Of a stretch of 57,530 nucleotides of DNA, positions 11,209-24,881 are shown piece by piece. The stretch lies in assembly GCA_003833135.1 (NCBI GenBank), contig QZLH01000139.1, positions 99,276-156,805 on the forward strand, given 5' to 3'. The notes beneath the pieces are model-generated. The model saw only the letters and a program-made list of their open reading frames with translations, was not told the DNA's origin and did no database searches. Source of the stretch: Oehlia diaphana. Taxonomy: Eukaryota > Glomeromycota > Glomeromycetes > Glomerales > Glomeraceae. The translations under genes were made by a program, and so were the position numbers. The first letter of the stretch is position 1. Every line of letters begins with the position of its first letter.

Positions 11209-14200
11209 CTAATCTTCATCGATATGAAGTTTGTTTAACAAATCTCGTTTGAGTTCTGGTAATACATTGGTATTCCATTCTTTCTTTTCAATCATTTGTT
11301 TAATTTCTTTTCGAGCCTTATCCACACTGGTATAATAATGTCTTTAAAAAAAAAAAAAATAATGAATCATTTATTAATAAATAAATAAAAAAAAAATTAT
11401 CAAATGAATATACATACATTATTTCTGGGAACCATGATTTCCAACGTCTCTGATTCGGTAATAGGTAAAATAATTCAATTTTAGCTAAATGCTAAAATAA
11501 GTTTTGAAAATTTTAATAATTAATATATAATGTAAGATTTAATAATTATAACATAATAATATTACCTCCGCTTTCCTTAATAAATATGAATCACCATCTT
11601 TTATCGCTTCACCAAATAGTGTGATAAATACATTTAAAATATATATGGTCATTATAAATGTGAATAAAATCATTAATATCATAAGTGATGGATTTTTTTC
11701 ATATGGCCAATTGGATAACGAACTTGTATCACCTAAAATATAAAAAAAAAGTTAATTAAATAAATAATTAATAATAAATATTTTTAATTATTTTTTTCAA
11801 AAATAATTAGTAATTATACCTGTAAGTAATAAACATGTTGCGAATAATGAAGTCAAAAAGGTCGTAAACATGTTTGTGTTCTCATCAGGAGTTTGTAAAA
11901 TAAATAAATTGGAATAAAGGCTGGTTACATTTTCAAATACTTGATAGGTAGATGCCAAATTCCAAGGATTATTAGGATCATCATTAACTATACGTTCATT
12001 TAAAGGATAATCCATTTTTGGTGATAATAAAATATAAAATGCGTATGCGAAACTTGTTAAAATAACTATTATAAAACATAAAAAGAAAAACATGACCCTT
12101 TTTGCAATTCTAATAACAATTGTATAATATTCATCATAAATTTCAAATATTCTAAAAAATGAGATTAATTTTAAATTTAAAAACAGGCATGAAAAAGTAA
12201 TAAATGGGATTATCTGATCATTATCATTTGTTTGAAGCCACATTATTGAAGTATAAATGGGAAATATAAATACACATGCATCTATTAATTATAAGTAATA
12301 TATTAGTATTTTTTATTTAATAAAATAAAAATAATTATTCTAAATTGATTAAAAAAAAAAATTATATACCAAACCAGTTCCCAATATCCTTCATCCACCT
12401 TTCAGGTTTATAAATCAATTGACGAACTTCAAAACTTAAATGAATAGATCCAAGTATAATTGAAGCAAATAAAAGATGATTTAAAACATCATCACCAATA
12501 TATTGTTTAGGAATTTTAGCAGCTGCATTGAAGCATCCAAGTAAAGCCATAAACAAGATCCAAATTAATGAGTGATAAAATTTTCCATACATGTTCCATT
12601 TAAAATTAATTAATGCTTCACCATCCAATGTTTTATAGATATCATTACTTATTGTTTCAACAAATGGACTAGGTTGAGGTGAAATTATTTCCCAAAACCA
12701 ATTATAATCATTTGGATAATTCACAAAATTAATATAAGGAATCATGAAAGTAATTACTGGTGTTGTTTTACGTTTTGAAAATATTTTAATAACTTCAAAA
12801 TAAAGAGATAATGCACCATTTGTATAAAAATCATTAATAAAAAGGTATTTTGATAATATATAAAATATAACAAAATAAATTGGTAAAAAGATGAAAATTA
12901 TAAGTAAACTTAAAAGTTGAATAACAACGAATAGTATCGGATGATTTTCGGATAATTTACCAATCCATATATTGTATTTTAACCATAAAATAGAATTAGT
13001 TAAATTAAGTATTTGAGGATATTGAAAAGAATCAAGATGTAATTTGCTATGTTGATATTTTATATCGTAATAATGATAATCTGTAATCATTATTATTTCT
13101 AATGAATATCTTGAAACATAATCCGGAAAATATTCATTCAATAATGGCATCGTAGAAGTAATAATACTTAAAAACATTCTATTGTTTCTTAAATCTTGTT
13201 CAAAATAATTGATACATTTTTTATAGATATCATCAATTAATTTCAATTTTTGATCTTTAATTGCAAATGATAATAACTCAACACCATATTTCAAAAGATT
13301 TTCCTTATTACTTTTTACATCCAAAACCCAACCATCACTTATTTCAAAACTACTACAATTTGATAAAGGTAAAATAGATTTTGAAAATATTTTTCTATAA
13401 TAATGTAATAAATCTCTCATATAATATGATTTCATATAATAAAAATATCTTAAAGTAATGGATTTGTTATTTTTGTTAAGATGATAAATAAAAAGACCAA
13501 TTGTTGTTATTAGAACGATGTCATCATTATCAAATAATTCAATTCCAAGTAAAAAAATATTTACAAAAATACTAAAATTTTCAACACGTTTGCAAATTAA
13601 ATCCCATTTATTAACATCAACATAACTAAAAATTTGCAATTCAATTCCACTATCATTAATATTATTAATTTCCCATTTAATTAAACCTTGAATTAAAGTC
13701 AGTTCTCGTTTCAAATTAAAATTTGATATAACTTTTTGAAATAATTCATGTATATTATTCATATAGGGATTAAATAAATGAATATTTAAGTTTTCATATG
13801 TTTCATATGTTTCATTATCAAAATACCAATATTCATTAGAATCATCTTCTTTAGAATTTTCGAATATAAAATTCATATTAGAAGCATTTTCTTCGAGTTT
13901 AATCTTCCAAATATACCCATCTAATTTTATAAGTGCATATTTGGTTGTGAATTGAATGTTTTTTAGTAAATTTTCAATTTGAAATTCTTGGTCACTCTTA
14001 TCTAAACGGTCTAAACATTCTTTCCAACAATGTTCCATAATGGAATTCTGAATTTTACTATTAATTAATAGAGGAAGCAATAAAGGAAGTAATAAATGAA
14101 TTAAACCAGTACGATATATAATGTCATATAATTGTATATCTAACGTAAAAAAAGAAATAAAAGATTAATATAAAATAATAATAATAAAAAATAAAAGACT

Positions 14201-15104
14201 TAATAAATTTATAAAATTATTAAATTAATTAATTACCATGATTTATATTTAAAGAAACAATAGGTATTTCTAATTCAATAGAATAAATAATAACTTTATC
14301 CTTGATTCTTGTACAAATAAACTTCTCATTACAGGAAATTTTAAGGTCAGGCTTAAATTATAAAATAGAAGAATAATGATTAGTAATTCAATATAATATT
14401 TTTAAATGAGTTTGAACGAATAAATTAATATATTTTTTTTACCGTATAATATTTCATTTCCTCATCAGTACCAAATATTTTTGTACCTTTTTCATTAATA
14501 AGATTCCATTCAAAAATAGAATTATTTGAAAACAAATAAATTTTATCGTATTTTGATATGCTAATCAAATCAAAATCCTTAGGTATTTTGTGAATTCTTT
14601 TACATTTCCATTCATTATTTTTAGTTTGTGTGGAATAAACAAAAACCAAATTATAATCATCGTTTCCACTATATAAAATAAGTTCAGCTTTCAAATTGAA
14701 TGTACAATAACTATAATATTCACCAATATCACAATCTATTTTTATTTTATGGTTATTCAACATATCGTATATTTCTAATTGAATTAAATAATATTAATCG
14801 AATATTTTATAAGAGTTACTAATATAAATTATTAATTACCTAAATGTCCAAATTCAATATAAGCAAGTTTCTTATCATCAGAAATGTTTATTTGTCGTAT
14901 ATTTTCATTAGGAATTCTGATATGACAATCTGATTTAAGTTGTCCCTCGTCTATATCATCGATATTCCAGCCGATAATTGAGTGATCTTCTTCACTATAA
15001 GTCACAAAGTATTTTTCATTTGGCGATACCTCTATCTTTGTTATAAGTTTACCGTTATGTGGTTTACCAATCTTACCATCGATTTTTACGAAAATTTCAC
15101 TCAT
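11209..15104 (-). CDS. WD40-like / TRP-like ion-transport membrane protein
   Basis: Eight exons in one frame: 15104-14840, 14774-14443, 14351-14237, 14139-12370, 12281-11820, 11732-11566, 11491-11418 and 11341-11209, giving 1105 residues. The N-terminal 240 residues read as beta-propeller-like repeats (for example KIEVSPNEKYFVTYSEED, KIPKDFDLISISKYDKIYLF). The middle is a large helical region. The C-terminal half carries hydrophobic segments at about 638-672, 764-786, 795-818, 850-875 and 888-911, then a pore-like hairpin with LLLTGDTSSLSNW and a last helix at about 1000-1027, followed by a Trp-containing tail (NQRRWKSWFPEI). This is the layout of the ion-transport family seen in many copies in Glomeromycotina; the ion and the trigger are unknown. 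The start was chosen at MSEIF because a long upstream in-frame extension is low complexity. A truncated copy lies downstream. Confidence 0.8.
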
Positions 15105-16467
15105 TTGACTGATTTGATAATAGTAATATATGTGTATATGTGTATATGTATGTATATACTGTATATACTGTATATAATTATATATAAATATTTTTTTTTT
15201 TTTTTTTTTCAAAAAAAAAATCCATTGCTATTTTATTTAAAGTTAAAGTAACACGAACTAATTATAATTAATCTTGCGTAATGTTGTACTAATCTTCCGT
15301 TATAGCACTAACTGTCCATAAATAGATTAATGTTCCTAACCTAGCTTGGTTTAGAACATGGCGCATAGGATTGCATTGGCTGGCTGAGAGCACTTTAGGT
15401 AATTTAGGTTGTGAAAGGGAATTTCTTTTTCTACAATTATTCATATGAAGAGAATTGTACTTTGTTATTACTTGAACAATTTACGGATACAATAATTAAT
15501 AAATTTGTGATAATACTTTAATCGGTTTTTATTAGCTTTTTACTACAACTACAACGTGCTTCTGATTACGAGTACATGTAACTACTTTACCATTATGTAC
15601 TACCTAACTACTAATCATATTTTTTTTCATGATTACATGTTTACGTTTTGTGCTCAAGTACTCATGTAATATAGTGATAATAATTTATGTAAATTATAAA
15701 ATTTAATTTGGTATAGATTTTCAGTTATTTAAATTATTTTGTATCAATTTTCTAATTAAAATATTTTTCCAATTGTGTTTTTTACACAAATTTGAAAATT
15801 AACTCTATTTCCAATACAAAGTTTAAAATATATTTGTTTAATTTGACTGAAACTATTAATATTAATTCTGATTCAGAGGTGATTTTTGAAAAAAATAAGA
15901 AGATATAGCAGTTTAATAAAAATTAGAAACTCAAATAGTAAGTTCGTCAATAAGTAAAAAATCTAAGGATCTACATTTATTAAGATTTACTACTACGTAG
16001 TGTCGTAGTAACTTTGCAGCATTGTGATTACAAAAATATATGACTACGAGATATCTATGACTACGTGAAAGTACATGATATCATGTACTCGTAGTCACAC
16101 CTGCATTGTAGTTGTAGTAATTGTCCGGAGCGAATGCGAAGGACTATATATGTCAACGCACTATGAAAAATGATCGATCACGTGTCCCGGAATTCTAAGG
16201 CATTATGCTGCTAATTAGTAGAAAATCGCTACCATTCTTGATATATATGTTAACATCTTTATTTATTATGATACCTCACTCCGGACTTACAACGGTTCCC
16301 GACTTCCCGTTCCTAGTTAAATATATAATCTACTTTAATCATCAAGAAACTAAGTTAAATCCGGATCGAAGCACTAACTGTTTATTGCTATAAATGCAGA
16401 TCACTGATAATTGTTCAAAATGTATTTTCTACATAATTTCTTTTTTTTCTAAAAATCATTCATTACA
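15105..16467. other. Intergenic with dispersed-repeat fragments
   Basis: Contains a TA/TG-rich tract (15130-15190, just upstream of the channel gene) and a T-tract. A repeat end with GTCCGGAGCG and GCGAAGGACT (16123-16145) is followed by a fragment with CCGGACTTACAACGGTTCCC (about 16278). A 62-codon frame at 16205-16393 lies within this repeat and is not supported as a gene. Confidence 0.4.
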
Positions 16468-16504
16468 GAAAGTAAATTATCTGAATGACCAATAAAAAAA
16501 AAAA

Positions 16505-16512
16505 TATAAATA
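16505..16512 (+). promoter_or_regulatory. TATA box of left-arm peptide gene B
   Basis: TATAAATA lies about 70 bases before the start codon, followed by AAGCTTCATTCATCCTGG, which is conserved in the opposite arm (25177-25184 and neighbours). Conservation between arms outside the coding region supports a core promoter. Confidence 0.5.
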
Positions 16513-16579
16513 AGCTTCATTCATCCTGGATTTTTATTTTTGTAAAAATAAATAAATATTTATTGTTTGTAAAACGAAA

Positions 16580-16754
16580 ATGAATCGCTACAATCGAAGA
16601 CGTCAAAGAATTCAAAACAACGAAATCGAAGGCGTGAATTAATATTTAATAGTAACGCCACGTTACAAACCTTCCTCAGCCGAATCTTTCTCAACAAAAT
16701 ATAAATGATTCATTCATTCTCCAACTTTTTTTCAATGGATCGACTTTCCATTAA
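16580..16754 (+). pseudogene. Frameshifted basic-peptide gene B (left arm)
   Basis: Aligns base for base with the intact gene at 24882-25064. It starts ATGAATCGCTACAATCGAAG and keeps the RRQRIQ codons and the C-terminal FFNGST-like codons. It has lost one base after the tenth to thirteenth codon and several more around the middle, so the frame is broken. It is the only inactive copy among the four peptide genes of the inverted repeat. Confidence 0.75.
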
Positions 16755-18020
16755 ATCAAATTTAAAATTCTTATTCATCTTTGCACTAATATCAAAATAG
16801 CAATTTATTTAACAGTTACCCATTCGTTGATCTCCATTTTACATAATGACATGGTCATGATGAAGTGGTCATGCACAAAATGAATAATCCAAGTTAATAA
16901 AGAATTCGATGCAGAATAGTCGTGCACCCACATGTTTCTTTTATCTATAATATGTTTCTATATAGAATCATTTTTGTTTCATTTTATGATTATTGCTTAG
17001 TAATTTTTTTTTTTATGGCATTCAACACTTAGAAATACAGCAATGTAAAATACAACCAGATTCCTACATAGCAGATAGTTATACTTTTCTATATATAATC
17101 ACATCATCAACAAATGTAAAAAAAAATATAAGATTGCTATTATAAGCTTTTTTAAAAAAGGAATTATTGATGTATGTAATTTAATAATAGAATAAGATTT
17201 ATTCAAGCTTTTATATCAATCCTTCTTGATTGATGCAAAAATATTAAAAAAATGAAGAGTGTAGTAATAAAAAATTAAATTCCATTTACTTAAGTGCAAT
17301 ATTATGAAGTATCAAGCTAAGATCATATACATTTGATTCTAAAACTCGGGGTTGTCAATGTACAACCATAATTTCCAAAATAGGAGAATAAAAACCTTAT
17401 TTCGGCCAAATAAACTGCAAGGGTTTAAGGTTTTAGTTCTAAATAAATAAACTGCGGGAATTTGCTAGGTCAATAGCACCAAAATAGGAAATACATACTG
17501 TACGTATGGGTAACACGACCTGTCATCTTTCTAACATTTATGAAACTTCACGAATTTAAAGCTATACATAAATCAAGAATATATGATTTATAGAAAAGGT
17601 ATGTTTTAAGAGCATATGGCCACCTCAGCATTCAAAAATAAGATCTTATGTATTTAAATTATACATGAGATTGTGAAATTGTACCTAGTTTAGTTACTGT
17701 ATGTTGTTAATCATTTTTTATGACAACATTGAATGCAAAATTTTTCTAAAGTAATTCTCGGCAAATCTGTTGATCTTACAAATAGGTTTTTAAACATAAT
17801 TAAATTGTAGGAGATCAATGCTAAAGATAGTTAAAAAATTAATTAAACAGTGGAAAGAATTTGTCGAACTTCCTTTTTAGTAAACATTCCCTGATGCGTG
17901 GTGTAAGAAGAGTTGTAATGCAAGTAAATGTCATTCCTCCAATTATTTAATTTAGTAATAAGGGATGGCACTTTTCATAAAAATGAGCCATCAAACGTTA
18001 AACAAGATTAAAAAAAAATG

Positions 18021-18028
18021 TATAAAAG
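18021..18028 (+). promoter_or_regulatory. TATA box of left-arm peptide gene A
   Basis: TATAAAAG stands 60 bases before the start codon at 18081. The inverse copy in the right arm (23105-23112) is TATAAAAA, followed by the same CCAAAAATC-type sequence. The in-frame ATG at 18018 overlaps this box and its frame is not kept in the other arm, so it is unlikely to be the start. Confidence 0.5.
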
Positions 18029-18080
18029 GTCTCCAAAAATCTCCTTTATTTTTTCAATATTTTACATCATTTGTAAAATA

Positions 18081-18254
18081 ATGGTTCGATCAAATCAATC
18101 CCAAAGTCAAAAGGGACGGAGATTAAGAAGGAAAATTAAAAATTATTATAGACGCGCATCAAATGATGACACGCTCAGAAGGATTTCAAATCTTCCTCAA
18201 ATAAATTCGATTAATCCGTTCGTAAATCAACTATTTAACGGAGCTCCTTTCTAA
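18081..18254 (+). CDS. Arginine-rich small peptide, gene A (left arm)
   Basis: 57 residues. A basic N-terminal half begins MVRSNQSQSQKGRRLRRK; then comes a conserved core DDTLRRISNLPQ; the end is FVNQLFNGAPF. There is no signal peptide, membrane segment or cysteine. The family is unknown to me. The reason to call it a gene is its inverted copy at 22860-23039: the two differ by several silent third-position changes, by in-frame three-base indels and by few replacements, and they share start and stop. It is also related to peptide B (ATLRRISNLP core, FFNGST end). The very basic composition would suit nucleic-acid binding, but that is speculation. Confidence 0.6.
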   Translation: MVRSNQSQSQKGRRLRRKIKNYYRRASNDDTLRRISNLPQINSINPFVNQLFNGAPF

Positions 18255-18890
18255 AAATCTTCGCAAATATTTGGTTTACATTATATATAATTTGATTTAA
18301 AAAATCTTATTTTTTTTTTAAACGCGTTTATATAATTCGATTTAAAAATTCGCTATTTTTTTTTTTATGACGCGTTTTTAAACTTTTTAAATTATATGAA
18401 AAGATATCTTTTCGGCAATGCCATTTATTATATATCGATAGTTATATATCGATAGATTTTCTTCATAACTATTCGTACCTACGTTTTATACGAAAATGAT
18501 ACTGTATATCATTTGACGTCAAATCCGAAATTTTTCAATTATGGTTATCGCATATCCGCGGTTAGTCGATCCTGGGCGAAAATTTACTTTTTTATTTTCG
18601 ATAATATAATATATCTATATATTTTTTTCATTCTAAAAAACGAAATTTTAATATATTTAAAAGGAGTGTCGTTTTTTTTTCGTTTTATTCATTAAGAATA
18701 TATAATTAAATAAGGAATAATAAGCTACAAACATATCTTCGTGTCATTTCTGTAAATCTTTTTTTTTTTTTTTATGTTGTTTATTTGTTTTAATATTTTG
18801 CAACAAATAAATAAATTGGTTAGCTTAGTTACTTTTTATGCAATATACAGTATACAATATAAATTGTAATACATCACTTTATGAAATGAA

Positions 18891-21800
18891 ATATAAAGAT
18901 ATAAATACCAAATAAATTATAAATAAACTCAGTATTAATTTAATAATGATAATATCGGTCAAATAAAATCAGCATGATTCTATAGAGCCGTGCGATAACC
19001 TATTAGTGTTATCAACGTATTTTCTATTCTAAATTAAATAATTATAAATGTAAAATTTATACGCAGGTGCGAAACAACGCACCCCCATATTATGTTATAT
19101 GTTAATTTCAAAATTAGTATTCTAAACCCTTTAGTCTTTAAGTAAAGTTGTAGAGCAGGCAAAAATACGCATAGAACGATTAGAACGTGTACTTTAAAGG
19201 TTCTATAATAAGTATATAAAGGTTTGCCGCGTTTATTTTAAAAAAAAAAAAAAGAAATTTATGATGGTGTACCACCAATAAATTTATGATATAAAAGTTT
19301 ATATTATTTTGATCATTATAATTTTAATATACTGTAGTAATCCCTGTTAAAATTCACACGTCCATAACTCTAGATTCTTCTTATTGTTTTCATTCCAAAT
19401 TCTGTGAGAACGTTCCAAATAGTTGTTTTTTCACATGATACCTCCCTTTCAAAAAGAAAATAAATAATTCAAGCTTTTTTAGCTTTTAGTCCGGAGCGTA
19501 GCGAAGGACTTTCTATTGTAAAACACTTATAACGAACTTAACGATTTTGTGTTAACCATGAAATTTTCCGTCCGTACATCCGCTGACGAATTACCCCACT
19601 TTTTTCTTTCTTGATTATGTATCACTTCTTACTTGTTTCACTGATGATTTTGTAACACTGCTTATGTTATATTATGCTATTTTTCGTAAACAATTATAAA
19701 AAAAGATACCGAGTAAATAAGCGCAACGGATTTTAACGGTTTCCGTTTTCCTAGTTTAGATACTTCTAAATAAGAAAATACGTTGTTCTTTGGAGTTTCA
19801 TGTATTTGTCTAATCTTTCATTATTGCACAAAGACTAATAATGCATGGTTTATCTAATTTTTAAAATTTCGAAAATTTTTATGGCTTCTATTTCAAAGTG
19901 TGCGCAGATAAATTACTTTCCGAAATGTAATTGATTAATATCAGAAAATTAAAGTTAAAAAATCAGAATGAATCTAAAATATCCGGTATTCAATTCATAA
20001 CCGCCATAAATTTAATAAGTTTTGATTCAATTAGTTGAAAGAGTAGTGATGGTACACTCAATATTACGTGATCATAAATGATCGGCAAATTTACTATATA
20101 ATGATTTCCATAGAAGTAAGGTGGCAGCCCAAAAAAAATTACTATTAGCTGTACGCATTTTTTCAGGGCCGGAATTATGATAATGCCAGTCAGCGTCTAA
20201 AAAAGGAAATAAATTCTGGCCGGCATTATCTATAAAAGGAAAGAACTACATGATTATTTTGGTCAATTATACGCAACCACCTTTTTATGTATAGCTCGGG
20301 TCTGTTGTAAGTAAAATTATAAAAAGGATCAGCGGAATTAATAGATAGGTTACAAATGTATGCACCTATTTTTTCCTGTTGTTCTTAGTAACACATGTTT
20401 GATATATAGTTTGAACCCCATGGTTACATTTCCAGAGATTCTTTATTACGATTTTTCAAAAAATATTTCTACATCATGAAATTTTAGGTAGATCGGTCCA
20501 TGTAATAATTCCACATGGATTAGAAATTCCATTCCCATGTATTATCCTACGCTTGTGATCTATGCCGAAAAATACCACGTGTTTTGCACAGAACTATCCG
20601 GATTTCCACAATATCGATGTGGATTTCCAATTTTAAGTGAAAAATTTCCTGAGGTAATTAGAAACCACTAATAGATAATATAAATCGTTAATTTAATTGA
20701 TAATGGAAGAATAAAAATTTTTTTTTTAAAAAATATTATTCAATGAAGAATATTTTTATGATTGCCCTTTGCCCATTCTTAATTTGCTAAGATGCTTCTT
20801 CATGAATCAATTCCGATTCTTATTATAAAGTTACTGGAAATATGTTGAGAAACACAAATTGATGTAAAAGGTTTAAAGCAACTGAGAAATTGATGCTGGA
20901 AATTCATTTAAAGGTTCTAGAAATCACAAAAATAATATTGATCGTTAAATTGTATTAATAAACATATTTATTTATATAGCCATACTGGAAATATATGATT
21001 GCCGATTTTATTTCCTGAAAATGAAATCCGTCTGAAGAAGAGCGTATGCGACTAATGATACAATCTGGCCAATGTGTGCTTTTTTTTTTAGTTCAACGGT
21101 ATGTATATTTTTTTTTTTCTGTACTGCGTTACAAATATCACCCTAATTAATTACTTAATGGTTAAACAAAAACTTATTTTAATATTTAGCTTAAAGAAAA
21201 ATGTCCAAATATCATAGTGATCAAGTTAAGAACATTAAAACCACCTTAATTGAATAAAATTCCTAAACTTTAACTCAAAGACTGATCCTAGTATTGTGAG
21301 AAATCAGATAATGCAAAGTGGTATTTGCGTCATCTGAATTCTAGAATGTCTGCTGCAAGTATTACTTACTGTACATCATCATTTCGATCAGCAACAGCTC
21401 TTTTCAATTATTATTGGTGTATCTTTGGATCCTGAACGAATGGATTTCCTTGATGAAAAATATGAAGGTAAAAAAAACTTAAACACTATTACTTTATTGA
21501 AATATTTGTAATTTATTAAAAAATTTTTATTGTGAAGTTGATGTACAATTAAAATTATTTAGTGAATTTTAGTTTTATTAAATTTATATTCATATGTCAA
21601 AATGATGTATTATTAATAAAATGATATATTTAAATAAATATTTTCACATAGTATTTCATTGTGAATTCTCCATAATAATGATATTCTTCTTCATGGTACT
21701 GTAAATTAAATAATTTCTTCGTAGTACTGAAATCTGCGTATCCGCTTCATGTAACTTCGGCTCAGGGTATTTGGAACTTAGCTGATATAATAATAATATT

Positions 21801-22224
21801 ATCTATAAATAGTTTTCTAATTAGAAGAAATTTTTCCTTAAAAAATTATTTTTTGAGGAATTAAACCAATTGTCAATTTTAATGCAATCTTATTTCTAAC
21901 CGTCTGCTGGTTAACAGTGTTCAAAGTTCAAACCGTGTTCTGTAACCAGGAGAGCATACATGATGATCGAGAACAAGGTTCTTATCAAACATGTGTTACT
22001 AATAACATTTATCTGGAAAAATAGTGCATACATTTGTAACCAATCTATGATACCACAGTCGTTGATCATTTTTGAAACCAAAATTTTATTTCGAAATAAT
22101 TTATTGAAAGAAATTTATATTTATTTAATTTATAATAATGAAGTATTGGAAATACATTCCAATAGGTTATCTTAATATTATTTATACCTGAATATGTATT
22201 ATCTAATATCTACTATATAAGTAA
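18891..22224. other. Spacer between inverted-repeat arms, no gene seen
   Basis: AT-rich DNA with no supported ORF. Dispersed-repeat ends occur: AGTCCGGAGCG...GCGAAGGACT at 19490-19512 and an AACGGTTTCCGTTTTCC phrase near 19737. A hairpin-like segment at about 20120-20290 has GGTGGCAGC/GCAACCACC ends and internal GGCCGG...CCGGCC words. A 71-codon frame at 21960 has no support. Confidence 0.5.
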
Positions 22225-22859
22225 TATTTCATAAAGAGATGTATTACAATTTATATTGTTTACCGTGTATTGCATGAAGAGTAACTAAGCCACTTCAATA
22301 AAAATGTTTATTCAAAATATCAACCTAATTTATTTATTTAATTACAAAATATCAAAACAAATAAACAACCGTAAAAAAAAAAAAAAGATTTACACCGAAT
22401 AATATTCCGAATGACATTAATTTACATTATAATTTTTATCGTAATAACGGGTTTGCATTATTGTACATTTAAAAAAACGAAAAAAACGACATTCGCCTTT
22501 TGAATTAACTAAAATCGCGTTTTTTAGAACGAAAAAAAAAAAATATAGCTATATTATTTATATCGAAAATAAAAAAAATAAAATTTCGCCCAGGCGACAA
22601 ACTTAATTGAAACATTTCGGATTTGACGTCAAATGATATATCATTTTCGTATAAAACGTAATTACGAATAATGAAAAAAAACTATCTATATATAATAACG
22701 TATCGAAAAGATATCTTTTCATATAATTTATAAAAAAGCTTAAAAACGCGTCAAAAAAAGAAAAAATAAAATAAAGTCCGTAGTAAACGCGGTGAAAAAA
22801 AAAATAAAGTTTTTAAATCAAATTACATATATAATGTAAAAAAGAGAATTTGAAGGATT

Positions 22860-23039
22860 TTAGAAAGGAGATCCGTTGAATAGTTGATTCACGAACGGAT
22901 TAATTGAATTTATTGGGGTAAGTCTTGAAATCCTTCTGAGCGTGTCATCATTTGATGCGCGTCTACGATAATAATTTATAATCTTTTTCCTTCTTAGTTT
23001 ACGCCCTTTTTGACTTTGGGATTGATTTGATCGAACCAT
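22860..23039 (-). CDS. Arginine-rich small peptide, gene A (right arm)
   Basis: 59 residues starting MVRSNQSQSQKGRKLRRKK, with core DDTLRRISRL and end FVNQLFNGSPF. It differs from the left-arm copy by silent changes at about seven codons, two added codons and about six replacements; both copies keep the same start, stop and C-terminal pattern. There is no signal peptide. A TATA box lies at 23105-23112. The role is unknown; the pattern of change argues that the peptide, not just the DNA, has been kept. Confidence 0.6.
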   Translation of the reverse strand: MVRSNQSQSQKGRKLRRKKIINYYRRRASNDDTLRRISRLTPINSINPFVNQLFNGSPF

Positions 23040-23104
23040 TCTTTACAAATGTAAATTTTGATTTAACGATGAAAAAAAAAAATAAAGACGATTTTTGGGG
23101 GGAC

Positions 23105-23112
23105 TTTTTATA
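23105..23112 (-). promoter_or_regulatory. TATA box of right-arm peptide gene A
   Basis: Reads TATAAAAA on the minus strand, 66 bases before the start codon, and matches the position of the box in the left arm. Confidence 0.45.
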
Positions 23113-24881
23113 CATTTTTTTTCATCTTGTTTAACGTTTGATGACTTATTTTTATGAAATTATCATAAATTAAATTGAAGGAATGAAGGTAAAGAAAAAA
23201 TTTGCATTTACTTGCATTGCAACTCTTCTTACATCACCGGAATTTACTAAAAAGGAATATCGACAATAAAAATATTTCTTTGCACTGTTTAATTAATTTT
23301 AATTCATTCATTTTTTTAAACCATCTTTAGCATTGATCTTCCCATTAATTTAATTATGCTTAAAAACCTACTTAAGATCAACAAAATTTGAAATTCAACC
23401 GGCCAATTAATTACTTTGCAGCGAGTGAATAGAGAATATTATGTTCAATGTAGTCATCCTACTGTATATATATGATTAATATTATAATAATAAATGATTA
23501 GCAACGTACATAATTAAAATTAAGTACAAATTTCACAATATCATACGTAATTTAAAATACGTAAGAATCTAATGATGTTATTTTTGAATTCTGAAGGCCA
23601 TATGCTCTTTAATAATTTCACGAATTTAACGCCATACATAAATCAAGAATACAATGATTTAAGAAAAAGCCAAAAAGGTATGTGTTTAAAGTTTCATAAA
23701 TTTAAGAAAAAATATCAGCAGGTGTAACCATATGTATAACCTCTTTTGGGAACTATTGAAGTATATTTCCGCAGTTTTTCATTTATTTTTCTTAAAAAAT
23801 ATAATTAAACATGAACCTGCAGTTTTGTAACCGAAAAAAAGTTTTCTTTTAGAAATGGTTGTACATTCTCAAAAGCCCGAAGATTATTAAACCGAGTTTT
23901 AACCTTTTTTATATTGAATCAAATGTATATGATCTTACCTAGATACTTCAATTAACATTTCGTTTATTATTCAGATACTGTATAAAAATGACTATCGTAT
24001 TGCAGAAATTGAATGCTGTGATTTAAACCCTGACTTTCACGTAATATGTCAATTTATAGTTCTTTTTTTTCAACTCTTTTAATTTATTAATTAACGCGAA
24101 GTCATTAATTATACTTAACTAACCACTAACATGAAAGTATACAATAACGCATCGTAATAAGAATCTATGTTCAATTTAAGCGTCATTATTCTATTTATAC
24201 ACAATAAACCAAAATTAGTAAGTACATGCAAAGCATGTAGACTATTTTTATCTAAATTATGCAGCATGTAGTATTTAATCACCCAATTTTTTAATCGAAC
24301 ACTGCGTCTCAATTCAACTAGCGACAAATTCAAATAATTCCGATAATATTGCATTTTAAGTAAACGGAATTCAATTTTTCATTACTATATCTTTTTTTAT
24401 TTTTTTTTTTTTTAATATTTCTTTTACCAATCAAGAAAGATTGATAAAAATGCTTAAATAAAATCTTATTTTATTATTAAATTACATACATTAATATAAT
24501 TCTTTCCTTTTTTAAAAGGCTTAAAATAATAATATCATATAAGTGGTTTTTTTTTACATTTGTTGATGATGTGATTATATGTAGAAAGGTATAACTAATT
24601 AACTATGTAGGGAACTTGGTTATATTTACATTGATGTATTTCTAAGTATTGAATGCTATAAAGATAACTACCAAGTACTAATCACAAAATGAAATAAAAG
24701 TAATTCTATATAAAAATATTTCGAACTTCAATGATAAAGAAATATGATAGTGTTGTTAATGACATGACCATTTCACATGACGTACTATTTATGCAAAATG
24801 AAGATCAATGAATTCCAAAATAGGGTAACTGGTAAATAAATTTACGTACTTTTAAAAATTTTTTAAAAATTCTTATTTCAT

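Larger units (their letters stand above)
16468..18890 (+). repeat. Left arm of a large diverged inverted repeat
   Basis: This arm matches the reverse complement of 22225-25240 in the same order from end to end. The outer end is near AAATTATCTGAATGACCAATA; the peptide gene B region, a stretch with AAGATCATATACATTTGATT, the word GGCCATATGCTC (inverse on the right), peptide gene A, and an inner end near CAATATAAATTGTAATACAT follow. The arms differ by many substitutions and indels; the right arm is about 600 bases longer. It is therefore an old inverted duplication with a spacer of about 3.3 kb. Confidence 0.85.

Noticed and set aside
16205..16393. 62-codon frame with a hydrophobic start
   Set aside because: Lies in a dispersed repeat; no splice, promoter or conservation evidence.
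18018..18080. Upstream in-frame start adding 21 hydrophobic residues (possible signal peptide) to peptide A
   Set aside because: The inverted copy does not keep this frame, and a conserved TATA box overlaps the upstream ATG; the start at 18081 is better.
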